From Prorocentrum cordatum (lineage: Eukaryota; Sar; Dinophyceae; Prorocentrales; Prorocentraceae), in the NCBI GenBank assembly GCA_963575745.1, contig CAUYUJ010019114.1, positions 77,044-141,043 of the forward strand: a DNA stretch of 64,000 nucleotides, written 5' to 3'. Under the pieces are notes generated by a model. That model was not told the origin of the DNA, did no database searches, and saw only the letters and a list, made by a program, of their open reading frames with translations. Positions 1 to 10,000 of this stretch are shown here, in pieces; positions within the stretch are counted from its first letter, which is position 1; each line of letters opens with the position of its first letter. The position numbers were made by a program, and so were the translations under genes.

Positions 1-1256
1 AAGGGTTGGGTGGCTGCTGTCATGGCTGGGCCACCGCTCGAAGCATGGAGCGCAGCTGGACCCTACCCTGGACCACTCCGCTCTGCTGAAGAGTCATGTG
101 GTTTAGCTTACACCACCCCCCGGGGAACGGACACAACTGGACATGGGCAGTGGGCTCCTTCGGACCGCATTTATTTGTTTTCAAGGCGCGTGGGAACTCT
201 GACTTCCGGCTCTTATGGAGCGCCCGGCCGAGGCGGAACATCGAGAGAACTTCCGTTCGAGTTGGCGGCTCCCCATCCTGGCACCACGAACCCGCAAGGT
301 TGACACCACGAACCCGCAAGGTTGAGTGATTCTGATCCCCGCGACGTCGGAGGCCGACGCTGGGGCCAGCGCGTGCTCGACGGCCCTCGGCGGCATCCTG
401 CCGCGCCTCACCTCGCGCCAGCGGTAAGTTATGTGTTTAGGCGGTGTTGCTATCAATAACACCGGGGACATTGTTTACCCCATCCTGGCTAGATTGAGGG
501 CGCAGCCTGGAGTTGTGCTTCATCGAGTGGATGAGTGCTGGTTCGGTCGGTCTGTTAAGAAGCCCACTGGGCTAGTTTCTGAGCACGCCCCTTCCGTGTG
601 TCGCGTTCTCAGTGAGCTGCCAAGTCGGGGGAGATGCACCCACCATGCCCACTTACGAGTCCTGACGAGGAGGTCCGCAAGTGAGGAGTGGCGCGCATCC
701 AGTGCGAAGACTAATCCACTTCAGTTTTGCCGTTGTTTGGTCGAGTGTTCATTGCGAAGATGCTTACACGCAGTGCTCTGGACCTGGTGTTCCCCCCTCT
801 GGACTTGCCCGAGGATGTTGCCCCATATTTTGTGCCCCTGGACCCATACTATTCCTGCCAGCGCGGGAGGGACGCTCGTACGTCACCCTCTTAACTCTGC
901 CCATGGGTGGTGTGCGCGACACCTCACATTCGCAGTGCCGAATTTTCTGGAACGGTCCATGGGATTCCGTTGTTTCGCTTCTGATGCCTCGTGTGCGTGT
1001 GCGCCGCAGCACCTCAATTCTTGCCGTAATTTGAAGGGTTTGTTCATGCTGTCGTGTGCGCGGTACTCCCTTGTTTTACTTTACTTCACTTGGATGTCTC
1101 ATGCTTGACGTACGTGTGTGAAGGTGACAGCTCTGCTCACCTAAGTCTGGTGGAGCCCGTCCCCCTCCCCCACCTGAGGCCGTTTTCAATTATGGTCCCA
1201 AAGTCGTCCTCCTAAGTGAAATCACGGCCAACCGTGTTCTATTCTACATCGTCCTG
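1..1256. other. No gene identified; left edge
   Basis: Mixed-composition sequence. A 225-residue open frame on the plus strand (431-1108) has no recognisable domain and is rich in Cys, Arg and Ser, as chance frames in GC-rich DNA are. A short segment at about 316-421 reads as a plausible 30-residue coding stretch ending at a GTAAGT donor-like site, but nothing joins to it. I cannot support a gene here. Confidence 0.5.
282..325. repeat. Perfect 22 bp tandem duplication
   Basis: The 22 bases starting CACCACGAACCCGC occur twice back to back (282-303 and 304-325) with no mismatch. This is a recent local duplication. No function is inferred. Confidence 0.9.
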
Positions 1257-1407
1257 ATGGTGGTCGGCGTCACTCCTGACCGTGCCCTAGGAGGATTGGG
1301 CCTTCTAAATGGCCCAATCGTAATCGCGGAGGGTTTGGGTATCTGGGGTGGGATTCTTGGAGTTGCACGTGGAGGACGCGCCGCTGCCGCGAGCGCTGTT
1401 TCTCTCT

Positions 1408-2095
1408 ATCTCGAACGAGGAGGAGGAGGAGAAGGAGGAGGAGGAGGAGGAGGAGGTCGGGGACGGGGACGTCGAGGAGGAAGAGGAAGGTTGACGTACG
1501 GAGCCACGCGCGGCACCCGGCTTGCGATCCGCACCTGGCCCCACAGTTCTGTTGGCGCCCTGCCACGGCTCCCCCCCCCGATCCATGCCACGGCTCCGGG
1601 GCTGCCGAAGGAGGCGGGAGGGCGAGGTCGAGAAGGAGTGGGGGGGCGGCGAAGCCCGGGGCGGGCAGGGCGGCGGGGGGGCGCGGAGGGGCGGCGGGGA
1701 GAAGGGGGGCAGGCTTGGGGCCGACGTGGGACCCGCAGTGGGCCGCCAGGCGGTGTGGGGGGGGGAGGTGGCCCCCCTTTGCCCCCCTCCCAGCCCCTCG
1801 CAGGAGGAGGAGGAGGAGAGGAGGACGAGGAGAACGGAGGAGGAGGAGGAGGAGGAGGAGGAGGAGTGAGGAGGAGGAGAGGGGGAAGAAGAAGGGGAGG
1901 AGGAGGGGGGAGGAGGAGGAGGAGGAGGAGGAGGAGGAGGAGGGAGGAGGAGGAGGAGGAGGAGGAGGAGGAGGAGGAGGAGGAGGAGGAGGAGGAGGAG
2001 GAGGAGGAGGACGGGGGGGAGGGGAGGGGGGAGGAGGAGGGGGGAGGAGGGGGGAGGAGGGGGGAGGAGGGAGGAGGAGGAACCTGCCGATCCCG
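1408..2095. repeat. GGA/GAG purine microsatellite, interrupted
   Basis: Two GGA blocks (about 1408-1470 and 1800-2095) are joined by G-rich sequence, so the plus strand is nearly all purine. All three frames stay open and give long poly-Glu, poly-Gly/Arg or, on the minus strand, poly-Ser/Leu/Pro frames of up to 493 codons. I read these frames as repeat artefacts. Confidence 0.9.
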
Positions 2096-2219
2096 CCCAG
2101 GGCCTCCGCCAGCCGTCGTCCGGGGCTCGGGCCTCGGACCTCCTGCCGATTTCGGGGCGGCGGGCGGCAGCGATCGCCCCCCCCCCCCCCACAACCCGTC
2201 CGCCGCGCCGTGCGTCCTC

Positions 2220-2412
2220 GTCGTTCCCATCCTCCCTCCCCTCTCCTCCCTGCTCCCCCTCCACTTCACTCCCTCCCCTCCTCCCTCCCTCCCCATCCTC
2301 CCTCCCTCCCCCTCCTCCCCTCCCCTCCCCCTTCCCTCCCCCTCCTCCCTGCTCCCCCCTGCACTCCCTCCCCTTCCCATCCTCCTTCCCCTCCCCATCC
2401 TCCCTCCCTGAT
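2220..2412. repeat. CCT/CCCT pyrimidine tract
   Basis: CCCTCC and CCTCCC words run for about 190 bases on the plus strand, opposite in strand bias to the GGA block just upstream. Together they make a purine-to-pyrimidine switch. Confidence 0.8.
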
Positions 2413-3284
2413 GCGATCGCAGATGCAGTCGTGGAAGGGCTCTGCGGGCGCCGAGCCCTTCGAGGGACTCTCTCGGGAAGGGCGCCCTTGGAACGGAGAC
2501 TTGGAGCCACAGGTGGCCCACCCTCCCTTCCTTTTTCTATCTCTCCTCTTTCCTCCCTCGGCACCCTGTGCTCCCCACAGTCCCGCAGGCCCTCGTGTCA
2601 CGGTGGGGGGTGCCTTTCCGCTGGAGGGCTGCGCTCGCGGGATCGGGGGAGAGGGAGGGTGGGGACGGGGGGAGGCGGGGGCGGGAAGACGGAGAAGAGT
2701 GAGAGAGAACAGGGGGAGGGCAGAGGGGGGGGGGGGGGGGACGACGGGGTCGGGGTGGGGAGGGGAGGAGGAGGGAGGGGGGGTCGGACGAGGGGAGGTT
2801 GGCCCGGGGAGGGGGTCGGGCGGGTTGGAGGCAGGATGCAGGCAGACGGTGATGTGGAACACGTGGGGACATCGAAGAGGGGGAGGGGCGGGGGGGAGGG
2901 GGGAGTGGGCGGGGGGACGAAGGCGGGCGGCTGGGGTCTCCAGGAGCTCACCTGGAACGTGCGGCCCAGGTCGAGGCTCTACCGGATGCTTCGCCAGCTG
3001 CCGCCGGCCAAGCGCCATGCGGTGCTGTCCAGCCGCTTCACGGAGGCGGGCGCGCGTGGACTGCTGGTCGGGGGAGGATAGGGGAGGGGAGGGGGAAGGC
3101 AGTGTCATCGTAACCCGGCTCGCCCTGGTCCCGGGTTCTTGTTCTCCCTCCCTCTCCCCCTCTCTTTGTGTTCTGCAGTTGTGCACAGCCTTTTAGGCTT
3201 AGGGAGCGACTCACCTTGGCAGATAGACAGGGGGAGGGAAGGACCGTGAGCAGGAGTCGGACGGGATAGGGGGGTCGACGAGGG
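2413..3284. other. No gene identified
   Basis: GC-rich spacer with G-run-rich stretches (2640-2930). Open frames on both strands are Pro/Gly/Arg-rich and lack domains. Confidence 0.5.
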
Positions 3285-3756
3285 ATGATGATGATCGTGG
3301 TGATGATGCTGTTGCTGATGCTGATGATGCTGATGCTGATGCTGCTGCTGATGATGATGATGATGATGATGATGATGACGATGACGATTGTATTGGTGGT
3401 GGTGGTGATGATGATGCTGATGCCGATGATGATGACGAATATGATAATGATGATGATGGTGATGATGATGCTGATGATGATGATGACGATGACGATGACA
3501 ATGATGACGATGATGATGATGGTGGTGGTGATGATGATGATGATGATGGTGATGATGAGGATGAGGATGAGGATGAGGATGAGGATGCTGATGATGCTGA
3601 TGATGATGATGATGCTGATGATGATGATGATGATGCTGATTATGATGATATTGGTGGTGGTGATGATGACGATGATATTGGTGGTGGTGATGATGATGAT
3701 GCTGATGCCGATGATGATGATGACGATGATGATGATGGTGATGATGATGCTGATGA

Positions 3757-3787
<31 letters not shown>

Positions 3788-4112
3788 GATGGTGATGATG
3801 ATGATGATGATGACGATGATGCTGATGAGGATGAGGATGAGGATGAGGATGAGGATGAGGATGCTGATGATGCTGCTGATGATGATGATGATGAGGATGA
3901 GGATGAGGACGAGGATGAGGTTGCTGATGATGCTGATGATGATGATGCTGATGATGATGATGACGACGATGACGATGACGATGACGATGGCGATGACGAT
4001 GATACTGCTGCTGCTGATGCAGATGCTGATGCTGATGCTGACGCTGATTATGATGCTGGTGATGGTGATTGTGATGGTGATGGTGGTGGTGGTGATGGTG
4101 ATGGTGATGGTG
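3285..4112. repeat. GAT microsatellite with higher-order structure
   Basis: About 830 bases of GAT triplets with GCT, GGT, GAC and GAG variants. The variants are not random. A TATTGG(TGG)n block recurs at 3391 and 3675, and a run of GAGGAT units followed by GCTGATGATGCTG recurs near 3581 and 3857, giving a higher-order period near 280 bp. The frames encode poly-Met/Asp/Ile strings that should not be called genes. Confidence 0.9.
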
Positions 4113-4211
4113 ATGATTGCGAAGGCCTTACGGCCGGTGCCGCCGACCCTGCAGACGGAGACGACGAGCAGGACGAGGACGTTGAGGAGCAGGAGGCGGA
4201 GGTCGCCAGGC

Positions 4212-4322
4212 AGCATGAGGGAGGAGGAGGAGGAGGAGGAGGAGGAGGAGGAGGAGGAGGAGGAGGAGGAAGCAGAAGAAGAAGAGGAGGAGGAGGAGGA
4301 GGAGGAGGAGGAGGAGGAGAGG
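4212..4322. repeat. GGA microsatellite
   Basis: Nearly uninterrupted GGA repeats with a short AGAAGAAGA interruption in the middle. In the plus strand they read as a poly-Glu run. Confidence 0.9.
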
Positions 4323-5225
4323 GGGGAAATGAATAGGAGCAGGAGGAGGCGAGCAGGGCCGCATGGTGCAGGAGTGGTCCTGGGGCCCTAGGGCCTGGGG
4401 CCTGGGAGTCCTGGACTTTTTGGGGGGCTGGGTCCTGGAGGGCCCCAGGGACCTCGGAATTCTGGGTCCTCGGGTGTCCCGTGGCCGAGCGTCCAGGAGG
4501 CCGGTGGCCGGTTCTGGAGGGGGGCGGAGGAGGAAAGAGGAGAGAGGAGGATGGGGGGAGGAGGGGGGGGAGGATGAGGATGGGAGGAGGGGAGGATGGG
4601 AGGAGGATGGGGAGGAGGATGAGGATGAGGAGGGGATGAGGATGGGAGGAGGAGGGGGGACGGAGGAAAGAGGAGAGATGAGGATGTGGGGAGGAGAGGG
4701 CGTGGCAGAATGACTCGGCTCTGGGCCCGTCTGAGGCTTTGCGTGGGCTCGGGGACCCCAGAGGGGGAGTCGTATCTGACGCGGGAGCCCCCCTGGGGAC
4801 CCCCCGGGACCTCCCCCCCCCCCGGGACACCCCCCAGGACCTTCCCCCCCCCCCTGGCAGGGAAGGGATCCGAGGGAAGGGGCTTCCCCTCGACTCCGCG
4901 GCAACGTTGCTCGTCTGGAGAAGCGGGGGGGGGCGGCGACGGCCCCGGGGAAGAGGGAGGAAGGGGAGTAATTAGGGGAGACGGGCCCAGGGAACGGGGG
5001 GGAGTAATTAGGGGAGTAATTAGGGGAGTAATTGGGGGAGTAATTGGGGGACAGGAGACGACCGGCCCAGGGAAAGGGTGGGCGCAGGGACTTTTTGATC
5101 TGCGGGGCGAGAGCGAACCTCTTCCGCGAAACTGGGCGCAGGGACAGGAGACGACGGAGACGACGACGAGCGAACGATGGGAACGGACAAGCCCCTCTCA
5201 CACACGCCGACACAGGGTCGGCGGA
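4323..5225. other. No gene; GGAT-rich and 12 bp minisatellite
   Basis: Contains GAGGATGGGGAG-type repeats (4550-4690), two C-runs (4813-4852), and a small minisatellite of TAATTAGGGGAG units at about 4969-5050. No coding signal was recognised. Confidence 0.5.
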
Positions 5226-5270
5226 TTATGCTCATGATGGTGATGGTTTTGGTGATGATGATGCTGCTGC

Positions 5271-5308
<38 letters not shown>

Positions 5309-5581
5309 CTTGTGATGGTGATGGTGATGATGAGGTTGGCGGTGGTGATGATGGTGATGATGCTTATGATGGTGGTGATGATGCGGTTTATGTTGATGTG
5401 ATGATGCTGTTGATGGTGCTGGTGATGGTGTTGATGTGATGATGCTGATAATGATGATGGTGATGATGATGTTGATGGTGGTGGTAATGATGATGGTGGT
5501 GATGATGATGGTGATGTTGATGCTGCTTCTGATGCTGCTGATGATGATGAGCTTAATGATGATGATGCTAATGATGATGCT
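5226..5581. repeat. GAT microsatellite
   Basis: GAT triplets with GGT and GCT variants run up to the edge of element 1. His/Ile/Met-rich frames across it are repeat artefacts. Confidence 0.9.
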
Positions 5582-5582
5582 G

Positions 5583-5633
5583 AGTACCCCCTTAAATTCC
5601 CGATCGCGCCAGTACCCCCTTAAATTCCCGATC
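5583..5633 (+). repeat. 28 bp-spaced direct repeat upstream of ORF1
   Basis: A 23-base word starting AGTACCCCCTTAAATTCC is present at 5583-5605 and again at 5611-5633, 20 bases before the ORF1 ATG. Tandem 5' repeats are known as promoter monomers in some LINEs. That role here is inference. Confidence 0.75.
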
Positions 5634-5652
5634 TCACTCATTTGTTTGTGTG

Positions 5653-6399
5653 ATGACTTCTTTGACGCTTGAGTCTATGAGTGCCCTGCTTGATGCCAAA
5701 TTTGGGGAGAACTTGGCGCCGATCAACGCGAAGCTTACGACGTTGGAGGAGAGGGCGGACAGAACAGAGGAGAGGCTGACCAAGCTCGAGGCGGCATCGT
5801 CCTCAGGGCAGGCGGCTTCTCGCTTCGTCCCTACGTTCATTGAGATTAAGAATTTCTGCGAGTACGGGGAATGGCGCACTAAGGGAATCACGCGTGTCGA
5901 GGCGGAGGCGATTCGCGAGAAGTTGATCCCATTGCTGCCAGCGGGACTTCAGGGGGCAGTCGGCACTGTGGAGATATTCGGACCCCGTGGTTGGAAAATC
6001 CGCCTCACGATCACTCCGCCGTATGCTTCCGAGATCAGCCAGACCTTCAACGAGTACCTGAAAGAATCCTCGAACTACTACAAGGATCGGGAGCTCTACA
6101 CTACAGTCGAGAGGGAGCCCGAGGTGCAGGCTCTGTTCAGCACGGGCGGACGTGCCAGGGCATTCTTGGAGCAGAAGGTGCACGTCATCGACCCCGGGGC
6201 CAAGGTGACCTGCTCTTGGCGTCCGGACTGGGAGCTCAAGATCACGACCTCGACGGGCCGCGAGGTGACCATCGGGACCATCGACGCGACCGCGAAGGTT
6301 GTCTGGATCCCGGAAGGGGTGACCGCGACATTCCGGACGACCCCGGAGGCCCTCCAGACGGAGTTCAAAGATTTCAGGGTCAAGGGCAAGGGGAAATGA
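5653..6399 (+). CDS. LINE ORF1-like protein of element 1
   Basis: A 248-residue protein from ATG 5653; a GTG one codon upstream is not needed. Residues about 8-50 form a heptad-rich helix (ALLDAKF..., LTTLEERADRTEERLTKLEA) that should be a coiled coil. After a short Ser/Gly linker, residues about 60-245 make a compact mixed alpha/beta domain with a basic tail ending KGKGK. A coiled coil followed by an RNA-binding domain is the layout of L1-type ORF1p, which trimerises and coats the element RNA. I see no CCHC knuckle. The frame is intact. It is read directly into the endonuclease region in the same frame, separated only by the TGA at 6397-6399. Assignment rests on layout and position rather than a named motif. 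Confidence 0.7.
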   Translation: MTSLTLESMSALLDAKFGENLAPINAKLTTLEERADRTEERLTKLEAASSSGQAASRFVPTFIEIKNFCEYGEWRTKGITRVEAEAIREKLIPLLPAGLQGAVGTVEIFGPRGWKIRLTITPPYASEISQTFNEYLKESSNYYKDRELYTTVEREPEVQALFSTGGRARAFLEQKVHVIDPGAKVTCSWRPDWELKITTSTGREVTIGTIDATAKVVWIPEGVTATFRTTPEALQTEFKDFRVKGKGK

Positions 6400-6931
6400 T
6401 CCCCTTCGTCTCCCGCCTCAGGGGAGAGTTGCACGGTTTACAGTTGGAATTCTTGCAAAAAGGGGAGTAGTGCAGCACCGAAGATTTGCAAAGTTTTCAG
6501 AAAACTTGCTGGGGACTTCGTGGCACTCTTGCAGGAGGTACCAACTTGGGGCAAAATTAATGGTTTCACTTATTCCGGCCACACCGTTTTAGCTGCCGAG
6601 TCGTTTGACTGTGCCATCGTTATTCCTAGAGTTTGGATGTCTGGCCTCAGGGATTTTGCCTCGGGTGCTTACTGGTGTGGGGCGGTTATCGGCAACACGA
6701 TTTACTTATCTGTGCACGTTTTAGACCATTTTGAAGAGGATGGGCGGGCGGCCAGGGCATTTGAAGATTCCTCACGGTTCGTCCAACGAATTCGCGAAGC
6801 CTCCCAGAGTGTTTAATTTGATATCGTCCTCGGCGTTGACGCGAACATCCAGTTCCCGATGAACTTCGGCTCGGTGTATGGGGAGGCTGTCCTCCCGCCT
6901 CGCAGCTCCCACACACTAGGAAGGTGTCTGC
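6400..6931 (+). pseudogene. AP-type endonuclease region of element 1 ORF2, interrupted
   Basis: The frame continues directly from ORF1 after its TGA and stays open to a TAA at 6814-6816. It contains a WN motif (VYSWNSCKK), a Gln-Glu catalytic motif (VALLQEVPTW, Glu codon 6535-6537) and a strand pair around CAIVIPR and YLSVHV. After the TAA the same frame gives LGVDANIQFP (Asp 6838, Asn 6844), the second metal/DNA-binding motif of AP endonucleases. The remainder (QIDFLCV and SDHRPVVG, Asp 7133 and His 7136) lies in the next frame, so a frameshift falls between about 6917 and 6995. There is no in-frame ATG before the QE motif; the first is at 6637. Nicking of target DNA by this copy is unlikely. 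Confidence 0.75.
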
Positions 6932-9900
6932 GTGGATGGAGTGCTCGCTCTGAACACGTTCCGGGACCAGTGTGTGGAAGTGGATGGCACGATCGACCAT
7001 AGCAGATTGTGGACAAGAGGTGTACGTAATAGGCCGGACACGAGAACCCAAATTGATTTCTTGTGTGTTACAGTTGGTATACATGGGTACGCCAGGGCAC
7101 GGAGTGTTCAAGGAAAATTATTCACTAGATCCGACCATCGTCCCGTTGTGGGTTGTTTGGAGCTCCCTCCGCCTCCAGAGGGGGGAAGAGTCAAGCAGCG
7201 CACACTTCTGGGATGGCGTCCAGAGACGGATGAAGCATTAACACAGTTTAAGCGATCTTGCACCCAATTAGCTGGTCACGACCTGAACGTTCTCCAGGAA
7301 ACATGGCTACATCTGGGCTGCGACACACCACACACGACGTTTTTCTCTCGTAAGCGGCAGCAGAGCAGGACTACTAACGACCCGGTGAAGAAGGCGAAGG
7401 CTTTGCTGGCGAATGCGACGGAGGCCGACAGACCGAGCCTCGTACGGTCACTTCGGAAATTATGTAGGCGTGCCAGACAGGAGCGCAACGAACGTCGTTT
7501 ATCTAGTATTTCCTCCAGCCGGCAATCCGGCCAGATGCCAGTGACTCTTACCATAAATGGGGAAAGGACCGCAGACAGGGAGAGATGGAGACACGCAGCC
7601 AAAGTCTTCGGCACGACCCGCTTCCAGGACGACGAGAACACCCTCCACGTCCAGGAGATGAGACTCGGTAGATGGGCGAGTCGGGCTTCCAATGAGATTT
7701 TGGATGGCCGGCAACCACCTACACTCTCCGCATTTTCTGTACTGCAAGGGCGAGCCCGCATGAAGGCAGGGACGGCCGCGGGAAAAGACGGAGCCCCGCC
7801 AGAACTGTACAAAGCGTTACCGTTCACGGCAATCGTAAGGTTTTGGAGGGTATTTCAGCGTCGTTATTTGGGCAAGGAGGTCCACATTCCGGCCACCTGG
7901 AAGCAGATCGATTTCTCGGGCTTGAAGAAAATTATCCGTCCTCTTACGCTTTCGCATTTTAGACTCGTTGGTAAATTGGATTGTTGTCAGAAATGGTACA
8001 CGCATTGTTTGAAGCCTCTTTTCAGACCATCCTTGTCTGTATCCAGAGTCTGCACTTATGGATTCAAGCAGGGGTGCTGCTGCGATGACATCACCGCGCT
8101 GCTCAGACAGACGATTTTCTCGGCCGGGAGGTGGGGGATGGAGCCGGTGATCGGATCCCAGGACATCGAGATTGCTTTCGACAGCATGCGCCACGATCCA
8201 GTTTCGCAGGCTTTCGCCGATCGCGGGGCCCATCCGACTGTTGTGGCAGCAGTGCTTCGGGAAATGTCTGGCATGAAGGGCAGCCTGTCGCTACCCGGCA
8301 TGGAAGCATCCGAGGAGTTCGCTATGCACCGGGGCGGCAAACAAGGAGGAGTGGAGACTCCAGAGGTTTTCAACGCGGTTTTAGAATGGGCGCTGGAACC
8401 GCTGACCCGGAGCTGGCACGAGCGGGGCTTGGGTTTCAAGTTTGACGACAACGATTTGCCATTGACGCATTTGCTTTGGGCTGACAATATTTGGATCATC
8501 GCCGGCAGCATGCGTGAGTTTCTTTGCGTGTCGCGGGAGCTCACAGACGTTATACTTTCAATAGGCTTCCGTTGGAAAGACACATCTTTGGAATATATGC
8601 CATGTGGGACTTTACGCGACGGCGGTGCTGCAGAGATCGATGGGTGCAGGATGGTTGACCACATCATGTCTTTGGGCACTTACTTGCACAATGACGGAAG
8701 CACCATCGCGAGTTTGGAGCGCAGATTGGAATGCGCGGAAAAGTGTTTCTGGAAGTACGCAAAATCATTCAGAGGTAAAGGTTCCATCGCTGCCAAGATG
8801 CGCGCGTGGTCTGCTGCCCCCTCAGCTTCGGCAGTTTACGGCTCTTGCTCGTGGCATCTGTGCAAACATGTTCTGTTGCGAGCACGGCGGTGGGAAAACC
8901 CTTTCTTAAGAAAAGCCTTGAACTTGAAGCGCCGGCCGGACGAGGGTCAAGCGCAGTACATGTTACGCACATCTCGACGGATACAACGTTTCTTTCGGAT
9001 CACGGGCAATGTACACGTGCACTTGCGTTTGCTACGGGAGGTTTTCAAGCGCGCGTGGAGAGAGCGCGGACTGCGAGATAGACATCTCCCAAACTATTTG
9101 GAGATGGCTCGCTCCTTCTGGACTCGGCAGTGGTGGACAACAGCGTTGGCGACGCAGTCATCCTACAAGCGACGTCGGGATGGGCGCGTGCACGCGGGGA
9201 CGGGGCACCGGACAGAATGGGAAGATATTTTCGTCGACGCTTTCGGGGTAGATTGGCGAGCAAAGCGGGATACTTGTGCAACGCTTGCCGAGTGGATGCG
9301 GCTCTACCCAGATTTTGAAGCCCAGACCTGCGACCGCTGGAACCTGTACAGGCCGAGGGAGCAGGAGGAGGGCGACGAACGGCGCGTAGGGCCACCGCCT
9401 GCGCGCCGATCCCGGACAAATAACCACAGCCTCGACGATCTGCCGGCCACGCATGGCGAGGGCGCTCCGGAGATGCAGTGGGCTGGGCCCGAGCGACACT
9501 TCTGCTTTGTCACTGATTGCGAGCCCCTAGCGAACGTCATCAACGGCGAGACGGTCTTGCACAATCCTGACCTTCTTCCGCTCTTCACCCGTGTGTCCGA
9601 CAAATTATTCGGTCTGGTGGAAAATGGTTGGATGACGAGCCAGCCGGAACTGAACCCTGTGCAGTGGCGCCGGCGACGCTTCAATAGAATCGCCGACCAC
9701 ATTGCGAATTACACAATGGATATCCAGCGGTCATGGTGTCAGAAGTTTACACCTCCTGTGGACAACGTGTCTGTGCAGAAAGCGAACTATGTCATGCATA
9801 CTGACGGGGGGACTCGTGCAAACAAGTGCTCTTCTTCAGCGTGGTATGTCGAAGCCCACGTGCAGCTACCGAGTGGGACTGTATCGTTTCCTATCTGCAT

Positions 9901-10000
9901 GGCAGGACGATTTTTCAGCACACCAATTTCTTCCTTTACTGCCGAGGCCATAGCATTGGAAGAAGCAGTAGACCTGATATGGGAGCTTTTGAGAACATGA
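6932..10000 (+). CDS. Reverse transcriptase and RNase H-like polyprotein of element 1
   Basis: An uninterrupted 1022-codon frame (GTG at 6932, probably not a true start because it continues the endonuclease). Residues 1-80 hold the endonuclease C terminus. The RT domain spans about 230-560: KIIRPLTLSHFRLVGKL, motif A DIEIAFDSM (Asp 411), motif B GGKQGGVETPEVFN, and motif C WADNIWII, where the second catalytic Asp is Asn (residue 519). Residues about 860-925 carry TDCEPLAN (Asp 862) and FNRIADHIAN (Asp 922), resembling the second half of RNase H. TDGGTRAN (Asp 958) and SSFTAEAIALEEA (Glu 1005), which resemble the first half, come after them. The stop follows 16 residues later, so the RNase H motifs are in circularly permuted order. 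The length and openness suggest recent selection. RT identity is firm; the RNase H permutation is my inference. Confidence 0.88.
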   Translation: MDGVLALNTFRDQCVEVDGTIDHSRLWTRGVRNRPDTRTQIDFLCVTVGIHGYARARSVQGKLFTRSDHRPVVGCLELPPPPEGGRVKQRTLLGWRPETDEALTQFKRSCTQLAGHDLNVLQETWLHLGCDTPHTTFFSRKRQQSRTTNDPVKKAKALLANATEADRPSLVRSLRKLCRRARQERNERRLSSISSSRQSGQMPVTLTINGERTADRERWRHAAKVFGTTRFQDDENTLHVQEMRLGRWASRASNEILDGRQPPTLSAFSVLQGRARMKAGTAAGKDGAPPELYKALPFTAIVRFWRVFQRRYLGKEVHIPATWKQIDFSGLKKIIRPLTLSHFRLVGKLDCCQKWYTHCLKPLFRPSLSVSRVCTYGFKQGCCCDDITALLRQTIFSAGRWGMEPVIGSQDIEIAFDSMRHDPVSQAFADRGAHPTVVAAVLREMSGMKGSLSLPGMEASEEFAMHRGGKQGGVETPEVFNAVLEWALEPLTRSWHERGLGFKFDDNDLPLTHLLWADNIWIIAGSMREFLCVSRELTDVILSIGFRWKDTSLEYMPCGTLRDGGAAEIDGCRMVDHIMSLGTYLHNDGSTIASLERRLECAEKCFWKYAKSFRGKGSIAAKMRAWSAAPSASAVYGSCSWHLCKHVLLRARRWENPFLRKALNLKRRPDEGQAQYMLRTSRRIQRFFRITGNVHVHLRLLREVFKRAWRERGLRDRHLPNYLEMARSFWTRQWWTTALATQSSYKRRRDGRVHAGTGHRTEWEDIFVDAFGVDWRAKRDTCATLAEWMRLYPDFEAQTCDRWNLYRPREQEEGDERRVGPPPARRSRTNNHSLDDLPATHGEGAPEMQWAGPERHFCFVTDCEPLANVINGETVLHNPDLLPLFTRVSDKLFGLVENGWMTSQPELNPVQWRRRRFNRIADHIANYTMDIQRSWCQKFTPPVDNVSVQKANYVMHTDGGTRANKCSSSAWYVEAHVQLPSGTVSFPICMAGRFFSTPISSFTAEAIALEEAVDLIWELLRT

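Larger units (their letters stand above)
5583..10000 (+). mobile_element. LINE-like non-LTR retrotransposon, element 1
   Basis: A plus-strand element of about 4.4 kb. In order: a 28 bp-spaced direct repeat, ORF1 with a coiled-coil-like N terminus, an AP-endonuclease-like region, a reverse transcriptase, and an RNase H-like region. This order matches non-LTR retrotransposons with APE-type endonuclease. The left edge abuts a GAT tract and the right edge is set at the stop of the RT ORF; a 3' untranslated region and poly(A) were not identified. Frame damage is confined to the endonuclease (one TAA and one frameshift), so it is probably inactive but not old. It shares no obvious sequence with element 2. 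Confidence 0.85.

Noticed and set aside
431-1108. 225-codon plus-strand frame near the left edge
   Set aside because: No domain, atypical Cys/Trp-rich composition, and overlapping frames of similar length.
1257-3196. Open frames of 300-490 codons on both strands
   Set aside because: They are GGA/CCT repeats read as poly-Glu, Gly/Arg or Ser/Pro, open in several frames at once.
3038-4391. Open frames of about 370-390 codons of Met/Ile/Asp
   Set aside because: Products of the GAT array, with no complexity or domain.
6686-9702. Minus-strand frames opposite element 1
   Set aside because: Shadows of the RT coding frame.
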